A stretch of 41,704 nt of DNA, taken from the NCBI GenBank assembly GCA_019423265.1, contig JAHZBS010000002.1, positions 9,765 through 51,468 on the forward strand, given 5' to 3'. A model generated the notes under the pieces. It saw only the letters and a program-made list of their open reading frames with translations, was not told the DNA's origin and searched no databases. A program made the translations under genes and the position numbers. The DNA is from Clostridiales bacterium. Lineage in GTDB: Bacteria; Bacillota_A; Clostridia; Lachnospirales; Bianqueaceae. Each line of letters starts with the position of its first letter. The first letter of the stretch is position 1. Positions 1 through 8,872 of this stretch are shown here, one piece after another.

Positions 1-696
1 CCGGAGAACACCATGGACTCCTTCCGCTCGGCGGTGGAGCTGGGGGTGGATATGCTGGAAACGGACATTCACGTTTCCAAAGACGGGAAGCTCGTACTGA
101 TCCACGACCATGAGGTGGATCGCACTACCGACGGAACGGGACTGGTAAGAGAAAAGACCTTTGAGGAACTGGAAAAACTCAATGCAGGAACGGCGGAGCA
201 TCCGGCGAAGATCCCCACGCTGCGGGAGTTTCTGGAGTACTGCGCCGGGGTGCCGGGGCTGCTTCTGGATCTGGAGATGAAGGTGTATCTGGACGACGAG
301 GGGCCGGAGCGGGTCGCCTACGCCGTGGACGAAACGGTGAAGCTCTGCGAGGAGCTGGGACTGTCCAAACGGATCCTTTTTAACAGCTTTGACGCTTCCG
401 TGCTGGAATACATCTATAAGACCTACGGGCGGAAGTATCTGCTTCACGGGTACTATCCGTATGACATTATGAGCCATGTGGAGCTGGATCCGGCGGAATA
501 TCTGGATTACGCCTGCTACTGGTCCAGCGGGGAGGGCGCCAAGCGCAAATGCGGAGAACTGAAAGCGCTGGGGATTGAGCCCTGCACCGGATCCAACACC
601 AAAGAGGCGGACTTCTTTGAGGCGGCTTCTTACGGCTGCGGGATGTTTACGGAAAACGATCCCGAATCGGCTCTTGCGTGGAGAGAATCCCTGTAA
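1..696 (+). CDS. Glycerophosphodiester phosphodiesterase (5' end outside window)
   Basis: This is a GDPD-family hydrolase, which cleaves glycerophosphodiesters to glycerol-3-phosphate and an alcohol. The frame is open from base 1 (P-E-N-T-M-D-S-F), and PENT-x-x-SF is the conserved stretch just after the N-terminal HRG of the family. The true start therefore lies upstream and the Met at position 13 is internal. Visible catalytic motifs are ETDIH and the LVLIHD/RTTDGTG loop. About 231 residues are present, close to the family length of about 240 once the missing N-terminus is added. No signal peptide is visible because the N-terminus is missing. A strong terminator follows directly. Family assignment is secure; the physiological substrate is not visible. 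Confidence 0.9.
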   Translation, partial: PENTMDSFRSAVELGVDMLETDIHVSKDGKLVLIHDHEVDRTTDGTGLVREKTFEELEKLNAGTAEHPAKIPTLREFLEYCAGVPGLLLDLEMKVYLDDEGPERVAYAVDETVKLCEELGLSKRILFNSFDASVLEYIYKTYGRKYLLHGYYPYDIMSHVELDPAEYLDYACYWSSGEGAKRKCGELKALGIEPCTGSNTKEADFFEAASYGCGMFTENDPESALAWRESL

Positions 697-703
697 AAAG
701 AAA

Positions 704-750
704 AACCGCCGCAGTTTCCGGAAAAAGTCCGGGAGCTGCGGCGGTTTTTT
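704..750. terminator. Bidirectional intrinsic terminator between convergent genes
   Basis: AACCGCCGCAG and CTGCGGCGGTT form an 11-bp perfect stem. A T6 run follows on the plus strand and an A-rich run precedes it, so it can end both the phosphodiesterase transcript and the convergent hydrolase transcript. Confidence 0.9.
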
Positions 751-753
751 GCT

Positions 754-1950
754 TTATTTTAAGTACAGACGACGGACGGCTGCCACATAGAAGAGCATGG
801 TAGCAGAGTACCACGGGGCGCAGCCGGTGAATTTTCCGGTGAAGGGATCCATGTCCTGCCCGAAGGGGGTGTCGGAAGCGGCGACGGCGTTGACCCACGC
901 TTCCATTTCCTCTTCCAGCGCCCTTCCGTAGCCGTAAAAGTCCATCCAGCGCAGGGAGCGCTCGGCAGTCAGTCCCATGGCGTAGTAGCCCCAGTCGTTG
1001 GAATCCCCCCGCTTTTTGAAGAGGGGATCGGCAGAAGAAAGAGAGGAGAAGGGGTAGGGCGTCCAAAATTCCTTGGGATTGTGGAGATACCGTTCAAAAA
1101 TCCGGTCAGCCCGCTCTTTGGGGAGCATATGGGCGGCATATAGATTGGTGACGGAAATGGACTTGCACTTCCGGCGGTTTCCGAACCGGTCGGTGTCGTA
1201 GTAGAATTCGTCTTCCGGATCATAGCACACGGTATCCAGCGTGATCCGCAGGCAGTTTGCATCCGTATACCACCGGGAAGCCTCCTCCGGCTTGTTCAGA
1301 GCCTTTGCCATATCGCCCAGAGCCGTCAGGGTGTCGTAGTAAACGGCGTTTAAGTCCGGAGCGAAAAGGGGAAGAAGATCCGGCTTTTCGTTGCAGACCC
1401 GGGCGTCGGCGCCGGGGGTATTGTTGGGGATGCCGGACAGGCGGATGCTGTTGTCGTGACCGGTATCATAAAGGCAGAAAAGCTCGATAAGCCCCTTCCC
1501 CTGAGTCATGCGGTAGCGCTTGAGCCAGGTGTTCCAGCGGACGCAGGCGTCATAGGAACGCTGCATCAAAGCGGGATCGCGATTCAGCTGAGCGGTTTCA
1601 TAGCAGAGCCGAGCGAAGGAAACGCACTCCTGTAGCTGACCGTAGCCCACCATCCGTCCGAAGGCTTTGGAGCGGGGATTGGATGAATCCAGAACGTAGC
1701 AGGGAAACTGTCCTTCCAGATTCTGCCCGTCCAAAAAGAGTTCCACGGCGGCTCTTGCCACATAAGCCATCTCCGGGCAGAGCTGCGCCCAAAGGACAGA
1801 ATCGTAAACGTGCTCCAGCCAGACGCCGGGATAGGTATTGGAAATGAGAAACAGCGGCTCCTTGTGGCCAGGGAAGGTCTTGATGTTGACGATTTTGATA
1901 TGCTCTAAAACTTCGTCGTACTTTTTGAGAATGGTTTCCTTGGTGGGCAT
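754..1950 (-). CDS. MGH1-like (alpha/alpha)6-barrel glycoside hydrolase
   Basis: 398 residues without signal peptide or membrane segment, so it is probably cytoplasmic. The pattern (LEHVYDSVLWAQ near the N-terminus, YYDTDRFGNRRKCKS mid-chain, WGYYAMGLTAERSLRWMDFYGYG and CAPWYSATMLFY near the C-terminus) fits the toroidal glycosidases of the trehalase/GH63/mannosylglycerate-hydrolase type. It starts 24 bp after the stop of the AraC-type regulator on the same strand, so the two are probably co-transcribed and the hydrolase is a likely regulator target. An intrinsic terminator follows. The barrel family is reasonably clear; the exact substrate is not, and a heparinase-like or unsaturated glycosidase role cannot be excluded. 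Confidence 0.65.
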   Translation of the reverse strand: MPTKETILKKYDEVLEHIKIVNIKTFPGHKEPLFLISNTYPGVWLEHVYDSVLWAQLCPEMAYVARAAVELFLDGQNLEGQFPCYVLDSSNPRSKAFGRMVGYGQLQECVSFARLCYETAQLNRDPALMQRSYDACVRWNTWLKRYRMTQGKGLIELFCLYDTGHDNSIRLSGIPNNTPGADARVCNEKPDLLPLFAPDLNAVYYDTLTALGDMAKALNKPEEASRWYTDANCLRITLDTVCYDPEDEFYYDTDRFGNRRKCKSISVTNLYAAHMLPKERADRIFERYLHNPKEFWTPYPFSSLSSADPLFKKRGDSNDWGYYAMGLTAERSLRWMDFYGYGRALEEEMEAWVNAVAASDTPFGQDMDPFTGKFTGCAPWYSATMLFYVAAVRRLYLK

Positions 1951-1974
1951 GATGCTTGGCTCCTTAAATCAGAA

Positions 1975-4224
1975 TCAGCGGGAAGAGTGGAGAACGCACT
2001 CCCGGTAGCGGCTGGGGGCGATGCCGTATTCCCGCTTGAAGGCTTTCTGGAACGTCCCGAGGTTGGGGATCCCCACTGCCTCGCAGATCTGCTGGACGGT
2101 CAGTTTGTCCTCGCAAAGCAGCTCCGCCGCCCGCTTCATTCGGATGGAATGGAGGTAACGGATGGGGGAGTGGCCGGTCTTTTTCTTGAAAAGAGTAAAG
2201 AGGTATTTTTCCGACACCCGGAATTCGTCCGCTATGACTGTGGCGCAGAGGGAGGAGTCGGCATAGTTTTTCTGGAGGTATTCCAGCAGCTGGCGGCACT
2301 GGTCGTCCTGAACATTGGTGGATTGCCGCTCCGTTACGGCGTCGGCAACGGCCCGGACCGCATCGGTCAGGGCCAGCAGCGGCTTGGAGGGGTCGTCACG
2401 GAAATAGGAATACCACGGAAGAGGCGGAATCTGGCACTGAGGAGCCACTTCCCGGGCAGAGAGAAGGATTTGGGTCTTTAAAGTGGAGTAACGCTCCCGC
2501 AGATCGATGAGCTGAATATCGAAGGGGCAGGCATAGAAGGTCTCCAGCACCGCAACGGCACTTTCGGCGTCGCCGGCCGCCAGATGCTGGTGTAGAAGAA
2601 GGAGGGAGCGAAGCTGCAGCTGCTCGACGTCACTGGAGGTCTCCGACAGGAGAATGGGCTCGTCGGAGGCGTGGTTATCCACGCTGGCGTAATAGTTCAT
2701 CTGCCCATGCTCAAAGAGAAGGCCGACGGTGTTGATGCTGGTGCAGAGGCCGCCGGGGACTGCGAGAACCTGAGCGGCAAAATGCTGGGGCACCTCGCTT
2801 AAAAGAGCTTGCAGACTCCGGGTGATCTCCTCTTCGGTGCTGTTTTCCACAGGATAGACCAAGCCGAAGGTATTTAAGTCGGTGGAATGGAGGATCGCGT
2901 TTTCCGGCAGGTGCTGGCGCAGAAATTCCAAGATCATTATGGTAGCCAGCTCCATGGCGGAGGAGGATTCTGCCGAGTTGATGAGGATCTTTCCGTAGTA
3001 GATCACCGACTGCTTCGGGAAAGCGCCCAGATCTATCTGGAGGGATTCTGCATCCTCAGCCCGAAGGGGGGAGGGGGAGAAGAGCCGATCTAGCATATTG
3101 TTTTTCAAAGCTTCCTGATAATGGGCCAGCTGACCGCTGGCAGTTTCACGGTCGGCAATCAGGCGATCTAAGGAGTTAGTCAGGGCGGTGTAGGCGTTTT
3201 TGCTGTCGGCCGTTAAGAGACCGTGGTCGGAAAGTTGGTGCATGACCGCCCGCCAGGGGAGATTCTGCTGATAAGAGGAGAGAACAGCCAGAATGGATCC
3301 GACAGAGATGCTTAAAAGGATCACCGCGACGGTGGTGCGGTTTACGCTGTGGAGGGAGTCGCTTAAATACTGCTGATCTATGGTGATGCAGAAATCCAGA
3401 AAACCGTTGGCGCCGCTGGCTCTCATGGAGAAATCGGGATCGTCGCCCTTTTGGGCATTGCTTTCAAAAAGAAGCTGGTCGCCTCCGGTGGTTACATTTA
3501 AGGAAGCGTATGGGCGGACGGTATCGGAAATGGTGATGTCCATGATCTCGTCCCGGGAGAAGAAAACGTAAGCAACCCCTCGATGAGCGGAAAAATTGGT
3601 GGAATCCAGAGGAATGGCGCAACAAAACAGTGTGGGCACCGTGACGGCATCCCGGCGGCCGATGCCTTCGCAGGGAATAAATCGCCTGAGAGCCATGTGC
3701 ATCTTTCCGGTGTAATTCCGAACCAGATCCGAATCCAGCCCGGGGGTATCATAATAAAAGAAGAAACTCTCCACAGTGGGGCAGACAGAGCGGGAGGTGA
3801 CCACCAGATCGGTGTCCTCATAGACGAGAACGATCTCCTCCACCAGCGTGTTGTGGGAAACAATGGTGGCAAGACGGTTTTTCGCTTCATTTAAAGTGTT
3901 TGCGTCATAGCGGCCGATAAAGAGTTTTCCGGAGGAGGCAAGCTCATCCCGAAAAGCCATCAGGTTGTCTGTCACATTGGAAAGCTGGGCGTCCAGCTGT
4001 TCCACGCCGGTACGGAGGGTAGAAGAAAGCGCTTCTATTTCCTTCCGCTTCATGGAGCTGTGCATCTGGACGCTCAAAATGATGATCCCCAATAAAATGG
4101 AGAGAACGATGAGAACGGAAAAGTTCAGCATGAAGGACCGTCCGAAAAGCGACATCTTCTGCTTGGCGTTTGACTTTTGCAATAGGAGGGAGGACTGACG
4201 TTCACGGGCTGACGATCTCTTCAT
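1975..4224 (-). CDS. Membrane-anchored AraC-family transcriptional regulator
   Basis: 749 residues from the ATG at 4224, chosen because AGGAAGGAG precedes it; an in-frame ATG 14 codons upstream lacks such a site. There is one membrane helix near residues 31-54, an extracellular sensor region of about 240 residues, a second helix near 300-320, then a cytoplasmic part with a C-terminal double helix-turn-helix (about 650-749). The motif VSEKYLFTLFKKKTGHSPI is typical AraC/YesN. Such proteins usually sense an external ligand and activate neighbouring sugar-uptake operons. It sits between the hydrolase downstream and the divergent LplBC-type ABC operon, so both are candidate targets. Confidence 0.88.
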   Translation of the reverse strand: MKRSSARERQSSLLLQKSNAKQKMSLFGRSFMLNFSVLIVLSILLGIIILSVQMHSSMKRKEIEALSSTLRTGVEQLDAQLSNVTDNLMAFRDELASSGKLFIGRYDANTLNEAKNRLATIVSHNTLVEEIVLVYEDTDLVVTSRSVCPTVESFFFYYDTPGLDSDLVRNYTGKMHMALRRFIPCEGIGRRDAVTVPTLFCCAIPLDSTNFSAHRGVAYVFFSRDEIMDITISDTVRPYASLNVTTGGDQLLFESNAQKGDDPDFSMRASGANGFLDFCITIDQQYLSDSLHSVNRTTVAVILLSISVGSILAVLSSYQQNLPWRAVMHQLSDHGLLTADSKNAYTALTNSLDRLIADRETASGQLAHYQEALKNNMLDRLFSPSPLRAEDAESLQIDLGAFPKQSVIYYGKILINSAESSSAMELATIMILEFLRQHLPENAILHSTDLNTFGLVYPVENSTEEEITRSLQALLSEVPQHFAAQVLAVPGGLCTSINTVGLLFEHGQMNYYASVDNHASDEPILLSETSSDVEQLQLRSLLLLHQHLAAGDAESAVAVLETFYACPFDIQLIDLRERYSTLKTQILLSAREVAPQCQIPPLPWYSYFRDDPSKPLLALTDAVRAVADAVTERQSTNVQDDQCRQLLEYLQKNYADSSLCATVIADEFRVSEKYLFTLFKKKTGHSPIRYLHSIRMKRAAELLCEDKLTVQQICEAVGIPNLGTFQKAFKREYGIAPSRYRECVLHSSR

Positions 4225-4838
4225 AAGTTGGCTCCTTCCTCTTCTTTGTATAAATTGACAGATCATTCAAGGTGTTTTCGGCATTTTGCATGGTTTTTTA
4301 TTAGAACGGCGAATAAGACGTTTGCGAATTCATCAATTTATACTATTATATCGACATTCCAAACATAAGTCAAGAGAAAATATAAAACCGATTTTACCGG
4401 GCTTTCAACAGACAAAGCCTGCAAATAAAAAGTCAAGCCCGAAACAGGACTTGAGCAAAGAAAATTTTGCAGGAAGCAGGTAGCGGAAAAAGGCAACACA
4501 AATAAGCCACCACAGAGATAGCGTCAAGCGTCAGTCGTTCGGTTTCAGCCCAGTGGAATCCATGTCTACTGGTGGCAGATCGTCCAGGATTTTCCAACCC
4601 CATACATCTCCATGACCACGAGATACTCCGATCTTATCCATTGCCGATGCTATCTGTTTGCTGACACGAACGCACTGGCTCCACCTGCACAAATCGAACA
4701 CTGCGAATAGGAGGATGGCTGACTGCCATAAATCAAGGGGAAAATATATAGTAACAAGAAGCAAAATTGTACTTTTTTCCACAGTTCCGAATTTTACACT
4801 CGCCAAATTATACGAAAATTAGACCTTTTTCCATTTTT
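4225..4838. other. Intergenic stretch with no convincing gene; possible coding relic
   Basis: About 600 bp separate the regulator from the promoter of the ABC operon. The sequence is AT-richer than its surroundings. A 91-codon minus-strand reading frame (4531-4806) has a tail of plausible composition (RVSKQIASAMDKIGVSRGHG near its C-terminus, vaguely like the C-terminal helicase/primase segment of mobile elements) but no ribosome binding site and an implausible N-terminal half. It is at most a fragment. Regulator binding sites would be expected here, but no clear repeats were recognised. Confidence 0.3.
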
Positions 4839-4843
4839 TATAT

Positions 4844-4872
4844 TTGCACATTTCCTTCCGATGTGCTATTTT
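4844..4872 (+). promoter_or_regulatory. Candidate sigma-A promoter of the ABC transporter operon
   Basis: TTGCAC (4844-4849), a 17-bp spacer, then TATTTT (4867-4872), 72 bp before the first permease start. Both hexamers are weak, which fits an activator-dependent promoter controlled by the divergent AraC-type regulator (inference). Confidence 0.5.
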
Positions 4873-4943
4873 TATACCAGCGACCGCGACAGAACGTCAG
4901 AACACGACGAAAATAGCGGAATTCATATATGGAGGAAGATCGA

Positions 4944-5900
4944 ATGGCAAAAGCAAAAGAGGCAAAAGCCTATTCCAGCAGTACGGTTTGGAAACAGGTC
5001 AAAGTCAACTGGCAAATGTATCTGTTCCTTCTGCTGCCTATGATCTGGCTCATCATCTTTAAGTACATTCCGATGTACGGCGCACAGATCGCATTTCGTG
5101 ATTATACGATCCAGGGAGGCTTCACCGGATCCGAGTGGGTAGGCTTGAAGCACTTTAAGCGTTTCTTCACCAGCTACTCCTTTAGAAACACCCTTACGAA
5201 CACCCTGATCCTTTCCTTCTACTCTTTGATCGTTGGGTTCCCGCTTCCCATCATCTTCGCTCTGCTTTTGAACACCGTTCGGAGCAAGCGGTGGAAATCG
5301 GTAGTGGAAAACGTCACCTATATGCCCAACTTCATCTCGGCCGTGGTTATGGTCGGTACGCTGTTACGGATCATGGACGTAAACTCCGGTCTTCTGGCGA
5401 ACATTTACTGTGCCCTGACGGGAGCCAAACAGCTTCCCTTCAACGTCATGGCAAGCGGCTGGGGCTTCCGGCACCTGTACGTTTGGTCGGGCGTCTGGCA
5501 GGGAACCGGCTGGGGAAGCATCATTTATATGGCGGCTCTCTCCTCCGTTGATCCGCAGCTTCACGAAGCAGCCATGATTGACGGCGCAAGCCGGTGGAAA
5601 CGGTTGTGGCACGTGGACCTCCCGGCTATCGTCCCCACCATCGCCATTACCTTGATCCTGCGCATGGGCTCCATTATGAACATCGGCTTCGACAAGGCGT
5701 GGCTCTTGCAGACGGACGCAAACCTGCGGGCCAGTGAGGTCATCACTACCTATGTCTATAAGGTCGGTCTTGCGAGCTCCAACGGCAACAACTACTCGTA
5801 CTCAACGGCAATCGGTTTCTTTAACTCCATCGTCAACCTGGTCCTGATGGTGATCGTCAATAAGATCGCAACCAAGATCAGCGGCAGCGGCTTGTGGTAA
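4944..5900 (+). CDS. ABC transporter permease, LplB/UgpA type
   Basis: 318 residues with about six membrane helices and the cytoplasmic EAA loop (EAAMIDGASRWKRLWHVDLP), the contact site for the ATPase. The ATG at 4944 is preferred over the one at 4929 because GGAGGAA (4931-4937) lies 7 nt before it. It is the first gene of a three-gene import set: permease, permease, lipoprotein. No ATPase is encoded here, as is usual for this group, which shares an MsmX-like ATPase encoded elsewhere (established for carbohydrate importers of this type). The substrate is probably an oligosaccharide, judged from the neighbouring beta-helix enzymes. Confidence 0.92.
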   Translation: MAKAKEAKAYSSSTVWKQVKVNWQMYLFLLLPMIWLIIFKYIPMYGAQIAFRDYTIQGGFTGSEWVGLKHFKRFFTSYSFRNTLTNTLILSFYSLIVGFPLPIIFALLLNTVRSKRWKSVVENVTYMPNFISAVVMVGTLLRIMDVNSGLLANIYCALTGAKQLPFNVMASGWGFRHLYVWSGVWQGTGWGSIIYMAALSSVDPQLHEAAMIDGASRWKRLWHVDLPAIVPTIAITLILRMGSIMNIGFDKAWLLQTDANLRASEVITTYVYKVGLASSNGNNYSYSTAIGFFNSIVNLVLMVIVNKIATKISGSGLW

Positions 5901-5915
5901 GGAGGGTTTGAATTA

Positions 5916-6830
5916 ATGGAAAACGCAGTAAAAGTCAAACATTCCAATCGCATCAAGACCTCCCGGCGCGACCGGGTCTACTACCTCATTGCCAATATCC
6001 TGCTGGGGATTTTCTTTTTACTCATCCTGGTCCCTCTGATCAACGTGGTGGCAAGCTCCTTCTCCAGCGCTTTCGCCGTCAACTCCGGACAGGTTTTCCT
6101 TTGGCCGGTAGACTTTACGCTGGACGGCTATAAAGCCGTGTTCCAGTATCCCGGAATATGGCGGGCTTACGGCAACACCTTCCTTTACACCATCGTCGGT
6201 ACGGCCATCAATCTGGTCATGACCATGATCGCAGCTTACCCGTTGGCTCGGCGAAACCTTCCCGGCAAGGGGATCGTGACGGCGCTCTTCATGTTCACCA
6301 TGCTCTTCTCCGGCGGTATGATCCCCGGCTACCTGCTGATCCGCGACCTGCATATGCTGAACACAATCTGGTCACTGGTTCTGCCCGGCGCCATCAGCGT
6401 CTACAACATGATTATCGCCCGTACCTTTATCCAGAACATCCCCACCGATCTGGAGGAGGCCGCCAAAATCGACGGCTGCTCCGATGCACGGTACTTCATG
6501 AGCATCGTTATCCCGCTTTCCAAGGCAGTTATCTCGGTGCTGGCGCTTTACTACGCAGTCGCTCACTGGAACTCCTACATGGACGCCCTGCTTTATATGA
6601 TGGACACCAAGAAATATCCTCTGCAGCTTCTGATCCGGGGCATTCTCTTAAAAAACAGCACGGCTCGGATGGACAACATGACCGAGGAAGTATACCAGCA
6701 GATGAAGGACATAGCTGACCTGCTCAAGTATGCACTGATTATCGTATCCAGCCTTCCCGTTTTGGTCCTCTACCCCTTCGCTAAGAAGTACTTCATGAAG
6801 GGCGTTATGATCGGCGCAGTCAAGGGCTAA
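5916..6830 (+). CDS. ABC transporter permease, LplC/YtcP type
   Basis: 304 residues with six predicted membrane helices and the EAA loop LEEAAKIDGCSDARYF. AAGGAGGG overlaps the stop of the preceding permease and lies 10 bp before the ATG, so the two are translated from one message. It is the second inner-membrane half of the importer. The sequence family (PLINVVASSFSSAF at the first helix, CSDARYFMSIVIPLSKAVI in the loop) is that of the LplC/YtcP carbohydrate permeases of Firmicutes. Nothing is truncated. Confidence 0.92.
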   Translation: MENAVKVKHSNRIKTSRRDRVYYLIANILLGIFFLLILVPLINVVASSFSSAFAVNSGQVFLWPVDFTLDGYKAVFQYPGIWRAYGNTFLYTIVGTAINLVMTMIAAYPLARRNLPGKGIVTALFMFTMLFSGGMIPGYLLIRDLHMLNTIWSLVLPGAISVYNMIIARTFIQNIPTDLEEAAKIDGCSDARYFMSIVIPLSKAVISVLALYYAVAHWNSYMDALLYMMDTKKYPLQLLIRGILLKNSTARMDNMTEEVYQQMKDIADLLKYALIIVSSLPVLVLYPFAKKYFMKGVMIGAVKG

Positions 6831-6915
6831 ATTTAATCCGTTTCCATTATTTTAGATTCTGACCGGCTTCAAAACCGGCTGAATAAAAAACAAAATCTTT
6901 TAGGAGGATCACATT

Positions 6916-8733
6916 ATGAAAAAAAGCAAAGTTCTTACTACTTTCCTTTGTGGCGTAATGATGCTGTCTCTGGCTGCCTGCAGCAACAAAGATTCCGACT
7001 CCAGCTCCAGCTCCGACTCCACTCCTTCCACTTCCGGTTCCGAGAGTGAAGTGAAGAGCGACCTGAGCGAGCCCGGCGTTCTTCCCATCTGGCAGGGCGA
7101 GGGCACTCCCGAAATCGGCGTTCTGCTCACACAGAACGATTGGGTCAGCGATTACACCGATAACGCTTACACCAAGTGGATCGAAGAAAGCTGCAACGTG
7201 AAGCTGGTTTTCGAGATGCTGCCTAACGTTGATACCGCCACCGTTCTGAACACCCGTGTGGCTTCCAACGTTGAGATGCCCGACGTTCTCTGCTACGGCT
7301 TGAGCCTCGAGACTGCGAAATCCTATGCCGATGCCGGCGCTCTGCTGAGTCTGACCGAGTACTACAACAAGGGCATCTGCGTGAACACCGACGCTGCCGA
7401 CGCTGCTTTCCCGAACTACAACATCAAGGGCAACATTACCAACGCTGAGGGCAACATCTACGCTATCCCGAAGATCCAGGCTTCTCCTTCCAACGAAGTG
7501 AAGTACAAAATGTGGATCAACCAGCACTGGCTGGACAACCTGGGCATCAAGCTGGAAGACATCAAGACCACCGAAGACTTCCGCAATGTCCTGACCCGCT
7601 TCAAAAACGACGATCCCAACGGCAACGGACAGGCTGATGAGCTTGCCTTCAACACCCCCGCAAGCAGCTGGGGCGGCACTCCTTACAAATTCCTCACCAA
7701 CGCTTTCGTGTTCGAGGGCGACGGCGATATGCTGATGTTGGACAACGGCAAGGTCACCACTTCTTACCTGCAGGACGCTTGGTTTGAAGCCCAGGAGTAC
7801 ATCAAAGGTTTAGTTGACGACGGCCTGCTGACCAAGGAGTCCTTCACTCAGGATCAGAACGCTGTTGTTACCTACATGACCAGCAACCCCGACACCGTTG
7901 GCTGCCTGACCAACTCCTCCTTGGGCGCCTGGGGCGACGGCGACCTGCTGAAGAAGGACGAAGACGGCAACTATATGAAAGACGATGCAGGCAACTACGT
8001 CATCGACACCGATAACCTCCGTGAGCCCTACTCCACTCTGGCTCCTCTGACCGGACCCAACGGCGTGAACTACGCTTCCTACGCTGCTTCCTCCACTCAG
8101 GGTTTGTGGTATGTGACCAAGTGGGCTGAGAACCCCGAGCTGTGCATCCGTGTTGGCGACTTCCAGTTCACCGAAGAGGGCTTCCTCCGTGGACGTTTCG
8201 GCATCGAGAACGAGAACTGGATGACTAAGGAGAACTATCTGGCTGAGAACCCCGGCGTTGAGCTGACCGCTCGTTACGCGGCTATGGGCTACGAAGGCGA
8301 GTACGTTATGTACAACGACATCTTCGGCCAGAACCAGAACCTGAACTGGTACGACGCGATGCCTTACTTCTCTGGCAACGTGGAAGCAGAGGGTATGTTC
8401 GTGTCCAAGGATGCTGACGGCAAGATCACAAGCCTTGAGAACAATGCAACCATGCGTCAGGAGACTGCTAGCGGCGTATACCAGAACCTGATCCCCGGCG
8501 ATGATGTTTACTGCCCGGCCCTGCACTTCACCGATGACGAGACCGAGATCATCAGCACCATCCAGACCGACCTGAAGAACTTCGTTGCTCAGGAGCGCGT
8601 TGCTTACTACCTTGGTCAAGACGGCGTTTTGACCTCCGGCGGCAAGGATGCATTCCTCAATGAGCTGAAGGCCATCGGCATCGATCAGTTCCTGGATATC
8701 TGCCAGACTGCTTACGACCGTCAGTACAAATAA
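6916..8733 (+). CDS. Extracellular solute-binding lipoprotein, LplA type
   Basis: 605 residues. The signal peptide ends in the lipobox LAAC (Cys about residue 22), followed by a Ser/Asp-rich linker (DSDSSSSSDSTPSTSGSESE) that tethers the domain to the membrane. The binding domain contains DDPNGNGQADE, a loop that recurs in large sugar-binding lipoproteins of this group. TAGGAGG lies 8 nt before the ATG, and 85 bp separate it from the permeases. Codon use is markedly biased (C-ending codons and GTT/GCT), suggesting high expression. It captures the substrate for the two permeases; the sugar is unknown. Confidence 0.92.
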   Translation: MKKSKVLTTFLCGVMMLSLAACSNKDSDSSSSSDSTPSTSGSESEVKSDLSEPGVLPIWQGEGTPEIGVLLTQNDWVSDYTDNAYTKWIEESCNVKLVFEMLPNVDTATVLNTRVASNVEMPDVLCYGLSLETAKSYADAGALLSLTEYYNKGICVNTDAADAAFPNYNIKGNITNAEGNIYAIPKIQASPSNEVKYKMWINQHWLDNLGIKLEDIKTTEDFRNVLTRFKNDDPNGNGQADELAFNTPASSWGGTPYKFLTNAFVFEGDGDMLMLDNGKVTTSYLQDAWFEAQEYIKGLVDDGLLTKESFTQDQNAVVTYMTSNPDTVGCLTNSSLGAWGDGDLLKKDEDGNYMKDDAGNYVIDTDNLREPYSTLAPLTGPNGVNYASYAASSTQGLWYVTKWAENPELCIRVGDFQFTEEGFLRGRFGIENENWMTKENYLAENPGVELTARYAAMGYEGEYVMYNDIFGQNQNLNWYDAMPYFSGNVEAEGMFVSKDADGKITSLENNATMRQETASGVYQNLIPGDDVYCPALHFTDDETEIISTIQTDLKNFVAQERVAYYLGQDGVLTSGGKDAFLNELKAIGIDQFLDICQTAYDRQYK

Positions 8734-8777
8734 GCAAAAAGGCGACTCAAAAACGCTGTAGCAAGTAAGATGCAATA

Positions 8778-8823
8778 GCTGTCGGGAGAGCTGCACCGCG
8801 TGTAGCCCTCCCGGCTTTTTTCT
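8778..8823 (+). terminator. Intrinsic terminator after the binding-protein gene
   Basis: GTCGGGAG pairs with CTCCCGG across a GC-rich loop and a T6 run follows. It lies between the binding protein and the first beta-helix gene, so it probably lowers expression of the downstream enzymes relative to the transporter. Confidence 0.7.
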
Positions 8824-8872
8824 ACACCAAAGAGGCGGGCAGAAGAAAACGCTGCCCGAAGGAGGAAGAACC